Source: Epiperipatus broadwayi (taxonomy: Eukaryota > Onychophora > Udeonychophora > Euonychophora > Peripatidae). From it: a stretch of DNA of 64,000 bases. The stretch lies in assembly GCA_028023455.1 (NCBI GenBank), contig JAQFVV010012446.1, forward strand, positions 5,827,501 to 5,891,500, given 5' to 3'. Below the pieces are notes generated by a model, which saw only the letters and a list, made by a program, of their open reading frames with translations, did no database searches and was not told the DNA's origin. Shown here in pieces: positions 1 through 13,300 of this stretch; position 1 is the stretch's first letter, and the number at the start of each line of letters is the position of its first letter. The position numbers were made by a program, and so were the translations under genes.

Positions 1-416
1 CAAAACTCAACCAGACTAGCCAAGAAAATAAAATCTAAAACATTACCAATGGTTTCATTGCTACAAGCAGACTTCTCAAGTGTCAAAAACTACAAAACAA
101 CAACATATTTAAATTAACCATTACCCACAATTCCATTTACTATCTCATCCACCCTTAATATTACAAGAAGAAATGAAATAAAAAGAATTAAAGAATAGTT
201 ATTATTAAAAATTTATGATTCTGAAGCAATTAACTTATTTAATAGTTCTTTTTATATTAAGGGTGGATGGAAAGAAAATGGAATTATAGATAATGTTTAA
301 TTTAAATATGTTGTTTTGTAATTCTTTACACTTGAGAAGTCAGTCTGCTTGTAGCAGTGAAACTATTAGATGTGTTTTTGATTTTATTTTATTTTGGCTA
401 GTCTGGTTGAGTTTTG
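1..416. repeat. Inverted repeat, arms about 165 bp
   Basis: Bases 1-170 are the imperfect reverse complement of 248-416. CAAAACTCAACCAGACTAG at 1 pairs with the complementary block that ends GAGTTTTG at 416, and the TTAAATATG/CATATTTAA and GGGTGGATG/CATCCACCC blocks also pair. The 80-bp spacer is AT-rich. It is probably a foldback element or MITE whose left end may continue before the window. Confidence 0.8.
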
Positions 417-838
417 GATTTGGGGTAATTTTAATCATATGAGATATGTATGTAGGCAGTAAATAAAAAGCAAAAAAGAAAAAAAATTGTAAATTTTCTT
501 TTGTCCTCCATTTTTAATATTTAAAATCGGTATGCTTACAGTTTATTTCCATCATTCTTTAATCACTTTGCTTTTAGATTCGATGGCTATCAGGAGACTT
601 ATTATGATCATGAAAAAGTTATTTTGTTAAAAGATAAAGTTCATAATAGAAGTTATCATCCTATATAGTTTGGTGCAATAGCAGATTGGCAGATTCTGGA
701 GTTAGAGGTCCATGATTTTGACCTCTTTTTATCACTTTTGATACTCAAACTTTTTTTATGAACTCCTGAACAATATTTTTCAAACATGAGAAGCAGGACA
801 GTCATAGGTTCGAACCCTCCAACCCCAAAATTGTGTGC

Positions 839-955
839 ACTGAAACTAAGGACTGCAAAAAGAAGATAAAAGAAGCATATTTTATCATCAATGACAATAA
901 TGCTATTAATAGGTGTGACACATGCTTCGCTATCTCCAGAAAATGGATAAGTTGA
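839..955 (+). pseudogene. Penelope-like C-terminal coding fragment
   Basis: The + strand frame from 839 reads TETKDCKKKIKEAYFI, then a block ending NNAINRC. This matches the KxKIKEAyxIxNNxxxmN pattern shared with the frames at 10539 and 58459 and with the end of the Penelope-like remnant at 52690. It is short and 5'-truncated. A tRNA B-box-like AGGTTCGAACCC lies just upstream at about 807-818. Confidence 0.5.
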
Positions 956-1308
956 TTAATTTACATATGAATTTGCATACATTACCATTTAACAATATCA
1001 CAGCAATGATTAAAATTTATTTTGGCTATGATTATGAGGGATAACACCTCAAAAGTGCTTAGCCTACATTGATTTATTTTGATTGTTTCCAATTAACAGC
1101 TTCTTCACCCAGCATTTTAAAGTGCTTGTATATACTACTTAGAGAATTTATCTAAATATTATAAAAATAATTAGATTGTGTTTTGTACGATTTAATATAT
1201 TGAACTCGGAACAATTAACTTTTAACTTTTTTGTCTGTTTTATTAATCTACTATTTAAGTTCTAAAATTGTCATAAAGTATTCATTGTTTTTTTTTTTTT
1301 TGTTCCAG

Positions 1309-1365
1309 TCCTATACAATCTTCAGGTACGATTCGTGGATCGAAATGCCATTTATACATATTGCG
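1309..1365 (+). CDS. MYO5: MYO5 exon A (YTYCG region)
   Basis: A 57-nt exon after a long T-rich tract and CAG; the donor is GTAAG. It encodes [19 protein letters not shown], equivalent to the HNLRVRF..IYTYCG segment at the start of the myosin motor core. It begins with two bases that finish a codon from an upstream exon outside the window and ends with the first base of Gly (phase 1), which fits the next exon. Confidence 0.93.
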
Positions 1366-4300
1366 GTAAGTTTTTTAGATATAAATTATGAATGTGTTTA
1401 AAAGTTTAATCTCTGTTCATTTTTTATATGTGCATGATATTGTAAAAAAAAAAAATTTTTTTAATACATTAAACATAAGTATTCATTTTAGTTGCAAATT
1501 ACATAAAAAAATAATTCTTCAAAAACATTTTTAATATTATCTTTTTGTTATACAACTAATCTTTACCCTTATTATACATAATATAAAGACAACTCTGACA
1601 GAGTTTACAATTTAATATTTATTTTAGTAATCTAGTATACTTTCAATATAGTTGTCAAGATTAAATAAAAAATCCTTCCTTTATATTATCTTGACAAAAT
1701 CTCCTTGCAGTTTCAACTAACCAGCGGTCTTCTTCAGAGCTTTTTATAACTGTCCAATTCCAGTAACTGAAATTTTATAAAAAAACATTGAGAAGATATT
1801 AAAGGGATTGATAAAAGATTATATTATGAAACAAAAGGTGTATAAAGTTATTAATGCAATAGAAATGAATTTAACAACTAAAATTATCATGGAAGAAATA
1901 AATATTTTTAGAAAACTGTATAAAAAAAGGGGGTATTATAATTATGGAGATAGTGATTAGACATACTAAAAATGGACAAATTAAAGAAAGATTCAATTAT
2001 TGGAGTTGGCAATCACAAAAAAAAAAAAACTGAAGAAGACTGCCGGTAAGTTGAAACTGTACGAAAGTTTTGTCAAGTCAAGAATAAATTAATTGCGTTG
2101 TAAAAAATATATAAAGAAATAAGGAATGAAAGAAAAGTTAGTTATCAACATTATAACAAATATACTGTTAGATAACATTTAAAGGATCCATTGTTTATGT
2201 ATCTGAATATATTGCTATCTGATTAATCACAAAAAATGAATATCAGACACGGGTTCTGTTCTGTTATTGAAGTGATTGGTGAAGAAAGAAGTGTTAAAAA
2301 GAGGAAAGTCAAAGAATCTGGTTTGCTGCATGAAGTGAACACCTGATGAAAAAAAAACCCAGTAGCATTCAAATAAATAAACAGTGGGTTTTTTTATTTA
2401 ACGCTGTATTTATTATAATGAACTAACAACGAGAGGATCGCTAACATGTTGACAGTATACTAAATTACTAAACTCTTTTATAGTGTCTTTATATAACTAT
2501 GTGTGTCACTGCATGCATATTAATATAAATTTAAATATCCTATTGCAAGTCAAAGATTTTTTAGTATCTTTCAATAGAGGAATGGTAAACGGAAATTTTA
2601 TTCACCAAGCTAGTCCCGCCACTTGTTGACAAGAGTCTTATGGTTTTTATTTCTAGATTAATCCTCCAATTAAGACTATTTGGATACTTCTTACTAACCA
2701 ATAATTGAATAGACGCTGGATTGTCTATAGCTGACCATTTGAAAAATTCAAATCTTTCTTGCAAAATCATTATCTATCTGGAAAAAATTTATAATGTTTC
2801 ACCTAAATTCAAACCTACAGTTTGTAATTGGATGGCTTTGTCATCTTGAGTATTTGCCCCCTGCTAGAAAAGCTTGAAAAAGCAGCCATCTTTACGTGTA
2901 TTCAAACTGTATGCTGATCATTATATATATATCTTTTATATATATATATTCAAATTTTTTGATTTTTATTAATTCATCCACATTTCAACCCCGTCACATT
3001 GCAATCATTCGTTAGTATAGAAAGTTAGACTACTTTTCATTTTGCAAACAATCTTTGCTCTTCAGATGAGCTAGAGATATCAAAACTGAATCACCGTACC
3101 TATGTTCACAGCTCAATAACTTTCATTATACCATTCTCACATAAAGTACGGAATGCTTTCTATCCATTTTATGTATGTTATTTTCTCAAGTTACTTAACA
3201 TTATTCTAGATTATCTATTACATGCATGCTGTGTATGTAATGGTATTGTAAGGGTTAAAACAAATATTACGCGGAAGAGGGCATAAATTACTTGCCAAAA
3301 AAAGCTTTTATGTATTATTTAATATATATACTAATCAGTGTTATATAATGATATTTTATATTTATAAATTATATGAAATAAACAGTAAAATGGATGGCAT
3401 TTAATTTCCATTTTTGATGATTTCTTTAAAAAAAAAAAATTTTCCAATAAGCAATTTTTACATTTTTCTTCTTATTTGTTCTTTCACCATCTGATATCAA
3501 CCATTATCAATCCACTACAGGATGAAGGTCTCTCCAAGTTCAATCTATCTTCTTCAATCTTTAACTTCTCTTTTCCACATCACCTCTGCACACTTTTTTA
3601 TTTTATCCATCCATCTCACATGGAGTCTCTTTCTGGGTCTTTTACAATCTCTTGGAATCCAGTTTAAGATTTTAATTGTCCATCTATTATCATCTCTTCT
3701 AGCAATATGTTCAACCCAACTCCTCTTCAGTCTTTTTATTTTTTCAATGAAGTCAGTAACATTTCACTATATTCTTCATAAATCCTTTTGTCTATCTCTA
3801 AGAACTTATCTATTGTAAACGTTTTTTTTTTTGTTAATTTGTTTTGATAAATATCTTTCTTTTTTTTTTTTTTGTTATTGTTCAATCTTTACAATACTTG
3901 CTTATTCTCAATCAAAACCAGCTTCTTTTTTTATTATTTTCTATTCATTTCAACTTTCTACAATTTATAAACTATGTACAATGAAGCTCTTGCTTGATTG
4001 AAATATCATTGCACTTCAAGTATTATTTTTTCTTATTAAATGGGGGGGGGGGGAGGGTTTAGACATTGAATATCTCTTAATGCCCCCCTCCCACTAATCT
4101 ATTACTAGTCAATTAGGTTTTTAATTGTGTAATATCATCTACTGGTGATTATGTACAAGTCTCCTGTGAACTAATTGATATTTATAACTTAAATTTAATA
4201 ATTTTGTCTGCACATTAATTGAAAAATGAAAACTATACCTTTTAAAATATTTTCAAAATGCTGAAAGCATAATTAGATTTTATAATTTAATCGTTTATAT

Positions 4301-7300
4301 TACATTATACATATATATACATAGATGGGTATATTTTTTTCTGAAGTAATTTTGCCTGTTTTAATGAATTGTGTACACAGTATTATATAAGGCTGGAATT
4401 GTGCATGTGAAGTGCATATATATATATAGAAATACAAGCATTAACCAATAAAATGCTTTATGGCCATCTTTGCTTATGCTATATTTATAGATTGTGATAA
4501 ATCGTATTCATTTAATGCTATATTATGATTTTTTATAATAAATTGAGACGATAATTCAGGGCCCCTATGCAATATTTTTAATTGTTGTGTGCTGGCGAAT
4601 AGCTAAGTTTGTTTACTCTGCTTTAAAAAATATAATTATTAATATTTACAAAGAGAAGAAGAAATGTTTTAAATGTAATTAAAAATTGTAAAAAATTAGC
4701 AATGTGGAAGTGACAAAAAGAAATTTGACAAATAATGTTAGCATCAGTGTGCTAAAACTCCTTCTCTAGAGACCGCCTATGCAATATTTTTAATGTTTAT
4801 AGTTTGTTTTACTTTGCTTTAAAAAATAAATAAATAATGCTAGCATCTCTTTCCAGTCTGATAAATATTACAGTTTTTTTATTTATTAATTAAATAAAGG
4901 TTTGAGTTATTGGGTGATACAAAAATGTTTACTTCTTGGTCTTTAGCTTGCAAATTATGAAGCAGTAACAAAGCATGCTACCTCTTGAATTTCTTCCGTT
5001 TTAAACATCTTCATATTTATTTCCCTGCACGTATAGAGTTGATGTTTTAGGGCATTTATCTAGAGGTTTAAGAGTTGATGAAACATTCCTAAAATAGAAT
5101 ATAGATTGTTGTTGTGCACCTAACCGATTTCTATTTGGGATTTGTTCCGTCTTACTTAAATTTTGATTTTATTTCTGATGTCAGAAAAACATAGTTTTTT
5201 TGAAATGGCAAATAAAGAAGAGATTTAAGAATAATAAATTGTATAATTTCTTCTTTGTATTTTGTGTAAAAATAAATGGCAAAAAACAGTCTTGCATTGG
5301 TGGTCGAGAGGTCAGTGCGACTGCCTTGCACTTGCAGGCAGTTGCCCGGGTTGCAGTTTGCGCCCGGCCGATGCTATGATATTTAAAAAAAAAAGTATAA
5401 CAGTATTTAAAATGTATATTCGCTAATAGTGTGGATTATATATATATGTTTATCAATCTCACAGGATGAAGCTTTTATCTGTTCCATCCAATAAATTTAT
5501 TCAGAGAATTATATTAAATTTTGGTTGCCTTTGGAAGATGTTTTTTCCCCCCTTTTTTTGTTTTATGCTCCCCTTTTGGGGCCAAGCTGGAGGCTTCTCT
5601 TGGTAAGTTGCTCACCATGTGGTTTACTACATCTTTATTAATCGTATAAGTCATGTGATTCAGAAAGAATTATTTCTGCTGGTTATTTGGTCAAGATAGG
5701 TAGCGTTTACTAAGCTTTAATTCAGATTTAATGGGGGAGGGGTAAGGGAGTGTTTGCTTTAATCTGTAGGTTTTTAAATAAAGTTTGGCAATTACCTTTC
5801 CTGTTTAGATAATGTGTTTGTATAGAATTTGTTTCTGTAATTATAAATCATTAAATATCTAAGAATTTGAATGAAAATTTATCAAAGTCAGGTCATTATA
5901 GAAAAATAAGGAAATGAAAAGTGAAGAGTATCAATTTGATATTTAAAAATTAAACAGCAGAAGAAATATTTTTTAAAAAAAATTGATTTTCTATATTTTA
6001 AAATATAACCTTAAGAGAAACAAACTTACATTAAGAATGTTTGGGGAAAAAAGAGAAAACCCCTTTTCTAAATTTCAAAATGCTTTTTAGGTCTTATTAG
6101 CAATTTAAAATTATTTTTTCTGCGCTCCTCACAGACACCTGGGTATATCCTCCAACTCCCATCCATTCAGCCCTGTCACAGGACTCATCCATATAAATGC
6201 TTGTGACCCGCACGGATGGTCGCTCAACGAGGACGTGCGTCTCAGACTTGCAACCAAAGACTGTTCTTGGCCTGGACTACACACCATTTCCACATCCCTT
6301 TCCCTTTTTTATGTATCCTTCTCCTTTCACCATGTTGTTCCAGAATTTCATTTTACAATTTTTTTGTAAACCTTAAGTATTATCCTGAAGTAGGATATCA
6401 ACTGATACTTGTATGGAGTTGATAATATAGTTATGGACAAGCCATTTAAGTGGGGTGTTTTGCAAAAGATTTTGTAGGAAAATAAAATACAGAGAGGGTA
6501 CGAATGAATTATTAAGCATATTGTTTTCACTTTTATTTTATTTTAGCTATTAGTATAATTGCGTATAATGTGGAGAAAAAGTGAGTGTGGTGTGTAGTGC
6601 ACAGTAATTTATCTCAAAGTATAGATAGGAAAACATAAGATAACATTTTTAAAATTTTTATTTATTATATTACTTATTAATTATATATTATGTTTAACTA
6701 TAGTTAGTGCACTGAGGGCGGGGATATTTATTTTATTTGATTAAAAAAGGTATTCATCACTTTTATAAAAAGTGAAATTGCTATTGGGTGTTGTTATATC
6801 AGTGTTTAGACCTTGTTTAATATAAAATAAATAAATTTATTATAATTAGCTGGATATATTTTCACATTTATTTCTTAAGGAATTTATTAATCTATACTTA
6901 CAATGTGATTTTAGTCTGGGAAAATTCACTTTTCCATCTGTGAATCATTAGGTTCTAGCTCTTGGGTGTAATTATGTCTCCCACTGTGGTTGGATTTTGG
7001 TGTTGAGCGAGTTGATCTTGAAGAGTGTTACTATGGTGGCTGATGAATGAGATTCCATGTTTCTTCATATCTGTATCTTGTGAAAAGTGGCTAATCTCTC
7101 TTTTTCATGTTTGCAAGTTTTTGTAAGAAAAATATGTTTTCATCTTTGTGGGGTATTGTAAACATTTTCATACAGCGAGTTGTCCAAATGGCATATGTAA
7201 TATAAATGAATAGTCTGATGACGGAAATGGGTTGGTGTTTGAGGCAGTCCTTAAGTGATATTATGAGGTAGTAGTCAATCTTTGAGCTCTCTAGAATTAT

Positions 7301-10300
7301 GTTCCTGATGTTGCCAGCCCTAAACAGGAGAAGATGATGTGATCAAAGATTTCATCATAGGAATCTATTTTGGTGATGTTTCTTTTGTAATATAGAAATG
7401 CATTTGAGGGCCTGGCGTCCAAATTGACCTGAATCCAATAGTCTAGATATTTAGACTCCATGCCCCAATGTTTGAAGCGAGATGTTGTCTTCCTGTTTGA
7501 CATCCCTAATTTTGGAATAATTGTTGTATCGTTTTCGTATAGCAACTCATGTATCTCCCATATTTTCTGCTTATTTTGAAAGCATTCTTTAGTAGTTTCC
7601 GTGTGATTTCATAGCAACTGGATAATTGATTCAATCCAGCTAGGTTGGGGGGAAGGTCTGTCTGTTGGGATGACCAGAGTCGTTATTTGGGTATAGTTGT
7701 ATTTCTCAATAAGATTGTAAATTAGACTGTGTGCCTTTTAGAAATAAAATGTCCGGATAGAGTGAAGAGACATTCCATTAAGACTTCTAGGTCTTTGCAT
7801 TCTTTGTATACTGATTGATGTTGTTTTACCTCCTCAGAACAATCTAGTGCAGAGAGCATTAATTTTTTGAATGAATGTTTTTGTAATTTTAATTATGGGG
7901 AGGTAATAGTTGATCTTGCTGAAAATTTTAATGTTTAGTACTTAGTGCAACCAGAAAATTCAAACTTTATTGATATTTTTCAAATTATATTTAGATTGTT
8001 AATAGTATCAAATATTCAACAATTTAATTAGATGATAGAAATAGTCTGACATATAACTACCAATACGATATATAATATCATAACAAATCCTAAGGTAGAC
8101 ATCAAATAAATTTAAATTAATCCTGCTTCATTATAGAAATATGTTTTTTTGCAAGCAATTTGTTAATATATTATATTGTATTTGTCTATTATGAATTTCC
8201 TGTTTGATTATAAATATGCAGTCTTTGTTTTTTGTATAGTGTTGCTATTATTAATTATATTTGGTTATCTGTTGCTTTGCTCTAAAATGTAATTTTGGTA
8301 TTACTGAAAGAAATGTGTATTTTTTTCTGTTAACAAAATGTGAAAGTGTGGATTTACAATGTACATGTGACAACACATATATGCATATTTTAAGTAGCTG
8401 CATATTTATTTGTATAATGATTGTGCTTATATATATATGCACATGTTTTATAGGTATATGTAGGTAAGTTATATTTATATTATATGTTTATATAAGAATC
8501 TGTATCTTCAGATATTTATAGATATGGAGGTAAGTTGTGGGTGTTTATATATAAGTGCATCTACAAGGAGTAATAGATTGATTTGTTTTATATATTTGAT
8601 CAATTATATGTATATATAATTAAATATATATGTATATTTGTGGATATGTTTATGTATCTTATTATAGATATATAGGTAAGTTGTGTCTATACATGTTTGT
8701 TCAGGCATGTGCAAAATGTAAAAGTTTGTTTTATAATATGCATATGAACCATATATATAAATATTTAATCAAATATGTATGTATATGTGTGTGTTTCTTT
8801 ATAGGTTTGTTTAGGTAAGTTATGTGTATTAATAGGTGTGTATGCGTAGATGCCTAGAGACATTTATGCTTTTTATATAATCTGTTATTTGATTCATTAA
8901 ATTGAGAATTTGTCTACAAGGATCTATTTAAAATATTTAAATCCGAGTATAGTATATATACTTAAGCTTGATGTAATTAGGGGGGATTTGAATCCAGACT
9001 TTCAAGATCCCTTCCATCATCCACTCCATCTTGCAACTGATATACACGACCACATACATAATGAAAGATAAATGGGCTCCAATATACATATTTTGTGCTG
9101 AACCAGCACTCATCTGTTGGTCTTGATTATCATCTTCCACGTTGTTCATTTTATATTAAGATAGCAAATCTTCAAACTTTAATGGTTAGACTTCAATCTT
9201 CTCCAACTCTTTAATCATCTATATAATTGAAAATATGACAACAAAATTGGCAAACAAGGACCTTGAGCATGCCATCATCAGCTTTTCATCGATATGGATG
9301 CCTGAAGAGTCTGTCCATTAAAGTTTGAAGATTTGCTATCTTAATATAAACCAAGCACTGATTATATACGTGTGTGGAAGATGATGATTTGGCCCAATTG
9401 ATGAGTGCTGGTTTAGCATGAAATATGTATATTGGAGATCATTTATCCTTTTCACATGTATGCGGTCGTGTCAGTTGTATAAGATGGAGTAGATGACTGA
9501 AGAGAGGTTTAAGGATCTACTTAGCAATTTTTATATTTGTTATAATGTTCATATGATTACTACTAATTATATATGTTTGTTAAAGTTGCGCCATTTTTAA
9601 TAATCATGTGTTTAGTTAACTAGGTTGGTTAAGCCAGAGATGGATTAATTTTGAGTTTTATCCCACAGTAAGGTGTGTAAAATAACTCATGGAAAAAGAG
9701 CAAAAAAATTAACCCATTTTCACTAAAAGTATATTTATTTACATTTTTTAAAGAAAATAAGCTAATATCTGAATTTTTCTAATAATCTACAAATTTATGT
9801 ATAGATATATATTCATAAATTTTCGAATTTGTAACGAGTATTAAATTATTGTTTTTTTAAGAACTTTAAGATTTGTATAAATGGTTGTTAAATGAAAAGT
9901 CCAACGCTTTTTTCAGTAATCGATACCTAATTAAAATTCATTTGATAATTATGATAGAGTTTTAAAAAAGTTTGCAATAGTGTTTATTTATTTTTGAAAA
10001 AAAAAAGTATTTAAAGTGGATAAACTTGATATGACATAAAGTCTTGTTTTAAATTTGTTTTAACAATTCTTAGTTCTTTCTCTATGTATAATATTTCATA
10101 ATGTTTGACTGTTATCAGCCCACAACAGGATCAAAGTCTTTCTGAGTTCGGTCCAACTCTTATTCCGTAACTTCTTTTTTCTTTGCATTCCCCCATCCAT
10201 CTTACACATGATCTCTTTCTATATCTTATTACAATCTTTTGAGATTCAGTTTAATACTTTATGTATTCATTTCATTTAATGAAACATCCAGCTAATATAA

Positions 10301-13300
10301 TGTCTTACATAACCAGAGAGAAATTACATCATCAGAAAACATTTATTTATAAAACTTTCATGACAGTTTTGTTGTTTACACGGATAAACTATCACTCTTG
10401 TGGATCTGCATGTAATTTTCACAAATAAATATTTGCTGATAATATAGTTTGTTGTTTATATGTTGCACTACATTGGTCTGTGACAGTGAATTTGCTACAC
10501 ATTGCATATAAAAAAATATTGAAATTGATAGTCTTACCTTGATATATATTTATTTCATTTGCATTTCAAATTTTTGTCAAAATGATTTGCTATTTAAAAG
10601 TTTGCTTGCATTACTCTTTATGGGTTATACAAATAGTCTGACATATATTGCTTATATGTATCAAATCACAACTGTTATTGAACATAAATATACTTATAAT
10701 AGAGCAAGAGAAGATGATACAGTTTATTCAGCTTTTTATGTTCACCAAAATAATACAGGCCATATATGTAGTCCAAAGGATTTTACAATATTAATGCATG
10801 AAACACAGGATAAAAAATGCAAGATTAAAGAATCATATTTTATACAGAATTCATCTTGTGCTATGAATTCAAAATTAACCAGCTTTCTGATTAGTTGTTC
10901 CTGGCCAATACAATGAAATGTTAGATTCATCACCTAGGAGAAAATAGAATTTTTTACACTGCCTTGATAAGGACTCGTAAGAGTTGAAAGCGCTTGGAAA
11001 TATTATTTGTTTTTATTTATTTATATTAAACTCTGTATTAACAATTGACATGAATTGTTATTTTATATTATTTTTAAACATTTTAACCCAGTGAACTGCA
11101 GATCTGTATGTAATCTTTCCAAATTAATGGTTTATGTTGACAGTTTGTTACGCACGCATATGTGGGTTTTATTACTTTAGAGGTATTACGTTTATTAAAA
11201 AGATTTGCAGTGGTAAATTGAATATATAAAAGCTATGTATCATACCATTATTTTGGCTGGATTGCACCTTGTTAATGGCAGGTGTGATCACTGTTTAAAA
11301 TATCAATATGATGAAACGACAATATCTTTTATATCACTTGACCATGAAAATCTTCTAAAAGTTGGAATTGAAGCAATTATGCAAATAGTTTCCTTTTAGG
11401 CAGCATAAGTTTATACGAATCAAATCACCATCCAGGTAGAAATTAGCAGGGTTTTTTTTAATGCATTAGAAGTTGATGTGATAGGAGGACTAATATTGAG
11501 GTAACTGAGATAGTTGTGGAGAAAGGCATTTAAAAATATTTGTCCATCTCTGGGCTAATCCAAGAGCTAATAGCGCTTTTAATTTCTATTATTTTAATTT
11601 TACATTTGTTATGCGCAGTATGACTAATAAAGACTATTTTCAAAATGTATACTGAAACTACAGTTTCTCAACAAATTCTCTTGCATGCAAGTGAGCACAC
11701 ATATTATAATTAGGGTTTTACAGTAATAAGTTAGTAAAGAACACCTCATTTTGAAAACACACAGTGCTCTCTTTCAAGGTTCTTCTTCTTTTTATTAATC
11801 ATTTATTTTTATCTATATTTTCAGAGTATTTAATTAGCGATATTAATAAAAAATCATGTAAGCCATCAGTTCTTATGTTTGTTTTTATAATTATTTTTTT
11901 ATTTATTTGTTTTGTTTTTAGATATTAGTTTATACAAATTAAATAAACATGTTTTTTTTTTTAAAAAATTATAGTTTTATATGGACCAATAATAAATTGC
12001 TATTTGATTCATTTCTTATAATGTTTTTTTTTTTTTTGATTAGGTATTGTGCTGGTTGCAATCAACCCATATGAACAACTGCCCATATATGGCTTGGATA
12101 CCATCAGGTTATACAGAGGCCAAGCAATGGGTGATCTTGATCCTCATATATTTGCTGTGGCGGAAGAGGCTTATACTAAGATGGAGAGGTCAGAAACCAT
12201 AATAGTAGTTTTATTTGGGGGATTAACTGTTTAAGTTGTTCAATCTTTACAACACCATATCACATGCTCATCTCAAAATCTGTTTTTCATGACTATTTGC
12301 ATGTCATCGGAGCATTTATTTGTATATATAAATGTAATAGTGATTTTTAACAAGCACTTAAGTAATTTTTTATAGTTTATTGAATATATAATGCTAAGAG
12401 TATAAATCTATTTCATGGAGTAAACAAGTCTGATTATGTAACTAAGGCAATTTATAAGCAAGTCTGTAAATAACACTTATATCAGTGCCAGGCAGGTGTC
12501 ATTTACAGATTTATTTAAAATTATTCTTTAGGGATCTTAAACCACTAAACATCACATGATCACCATCTCTATACTAGCACATAATTGTTGTAAACAAAGG
12601 CAAAACTCTCCATACAGTAGTGCCATCCTGTGCCAAACAGAGTAATCAATGGATGCCAGAAGGCTTATGCATAAAATCCCTATCTAGTGCCTACTCATCC
12701 GGATATTGGATGAATAGGCACTAGATAGGGATTTTACGCACAAGCCTTCTGGCATCCATTGATTACTCTGTTTGGCACAGGGCGGCACTACTGTATGGAG
12801 AGTTCTGCCTTTGTTTACAACAATTATGTGCTAGTATGGAGATGGTGATCATGTGATGTTTAGTGGTTTAATACCAATCCTGCCTAATAGGATAGTGGTG
12901 GCTATGGTTGTTTAAGAGCCAAAGACACCAAAATATATGGGTGCTGAATTGAGTTCAGACCCGTATGACTATATAAGCTATTGAGCTTAGATTGAAAATA
13001 TTATTGTGTTTTCATTCTCATAGTTTTGTAGTAAAGTAGAGTTAAAAGGTGGCTGCTGGAGGTTTGCATTAGATCCTAAGATCTAGGTGCAGTTCTCTTA
13101 GATCCAAGGCTCCTCACTGATGATGGCCACAAGCCAGAAACTAGTCTGGGGATATTGGATGAGTGCCAAGCCTTCTGGCATCCATTGATTACTCTGTTTG
13201 GCACAGGGTGGCACTACTGTATGGAGAGTTTTGCCTTTGCTTTAGGGATCTTGTTGTAAATTGACTTAGTAATATATTTAGACTTTATTTCGTGAAGCAG

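Larger units (their letters stand above)
8985..9520. repeat. Inverted pair of HHR-2 repeats
   Basis: Arms of about 200 bp (8985-9183 minus copy, 9317-9520 plus copy) surround a 130-bp spacer. Both share AAGATAGCAAATCTTCAAAC or its complement, AGTGCTGGTT and GTATATTGGAG. A third copy is at 52300-52680. The outer end carries a B-box-like GGATTCAAATCC (minus strand), so the family may have a tRNA-like part. Each arm holds a hammerhead-like motif (separate entries). Confidence 0.75.

Noticed and set aside
1-1308. An upstream MYO5 exon inside the window
   Set aside because: I searched for the segment before NLQVRF (the EPAVL-type end) with a donor and found none, so it lies before base 1.
3476-3818. 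Two T-rich open frames that look like membrane proteins
   Set aside because: They are the antisense of a LINE fragment.
7214-7235. CTGATGACGGAAATGG, a hammerhead-like core
   Set aside because: There is no room for stem II between CTGATGA and GAAA and no closing stem.
12049-12234. Open frame starting at an internal Met and running to 12234
   Set aside because: It is the MYO5 exon 12044-12188 plus intron read-through; the Met is inside the exon and the donor is at 12189.
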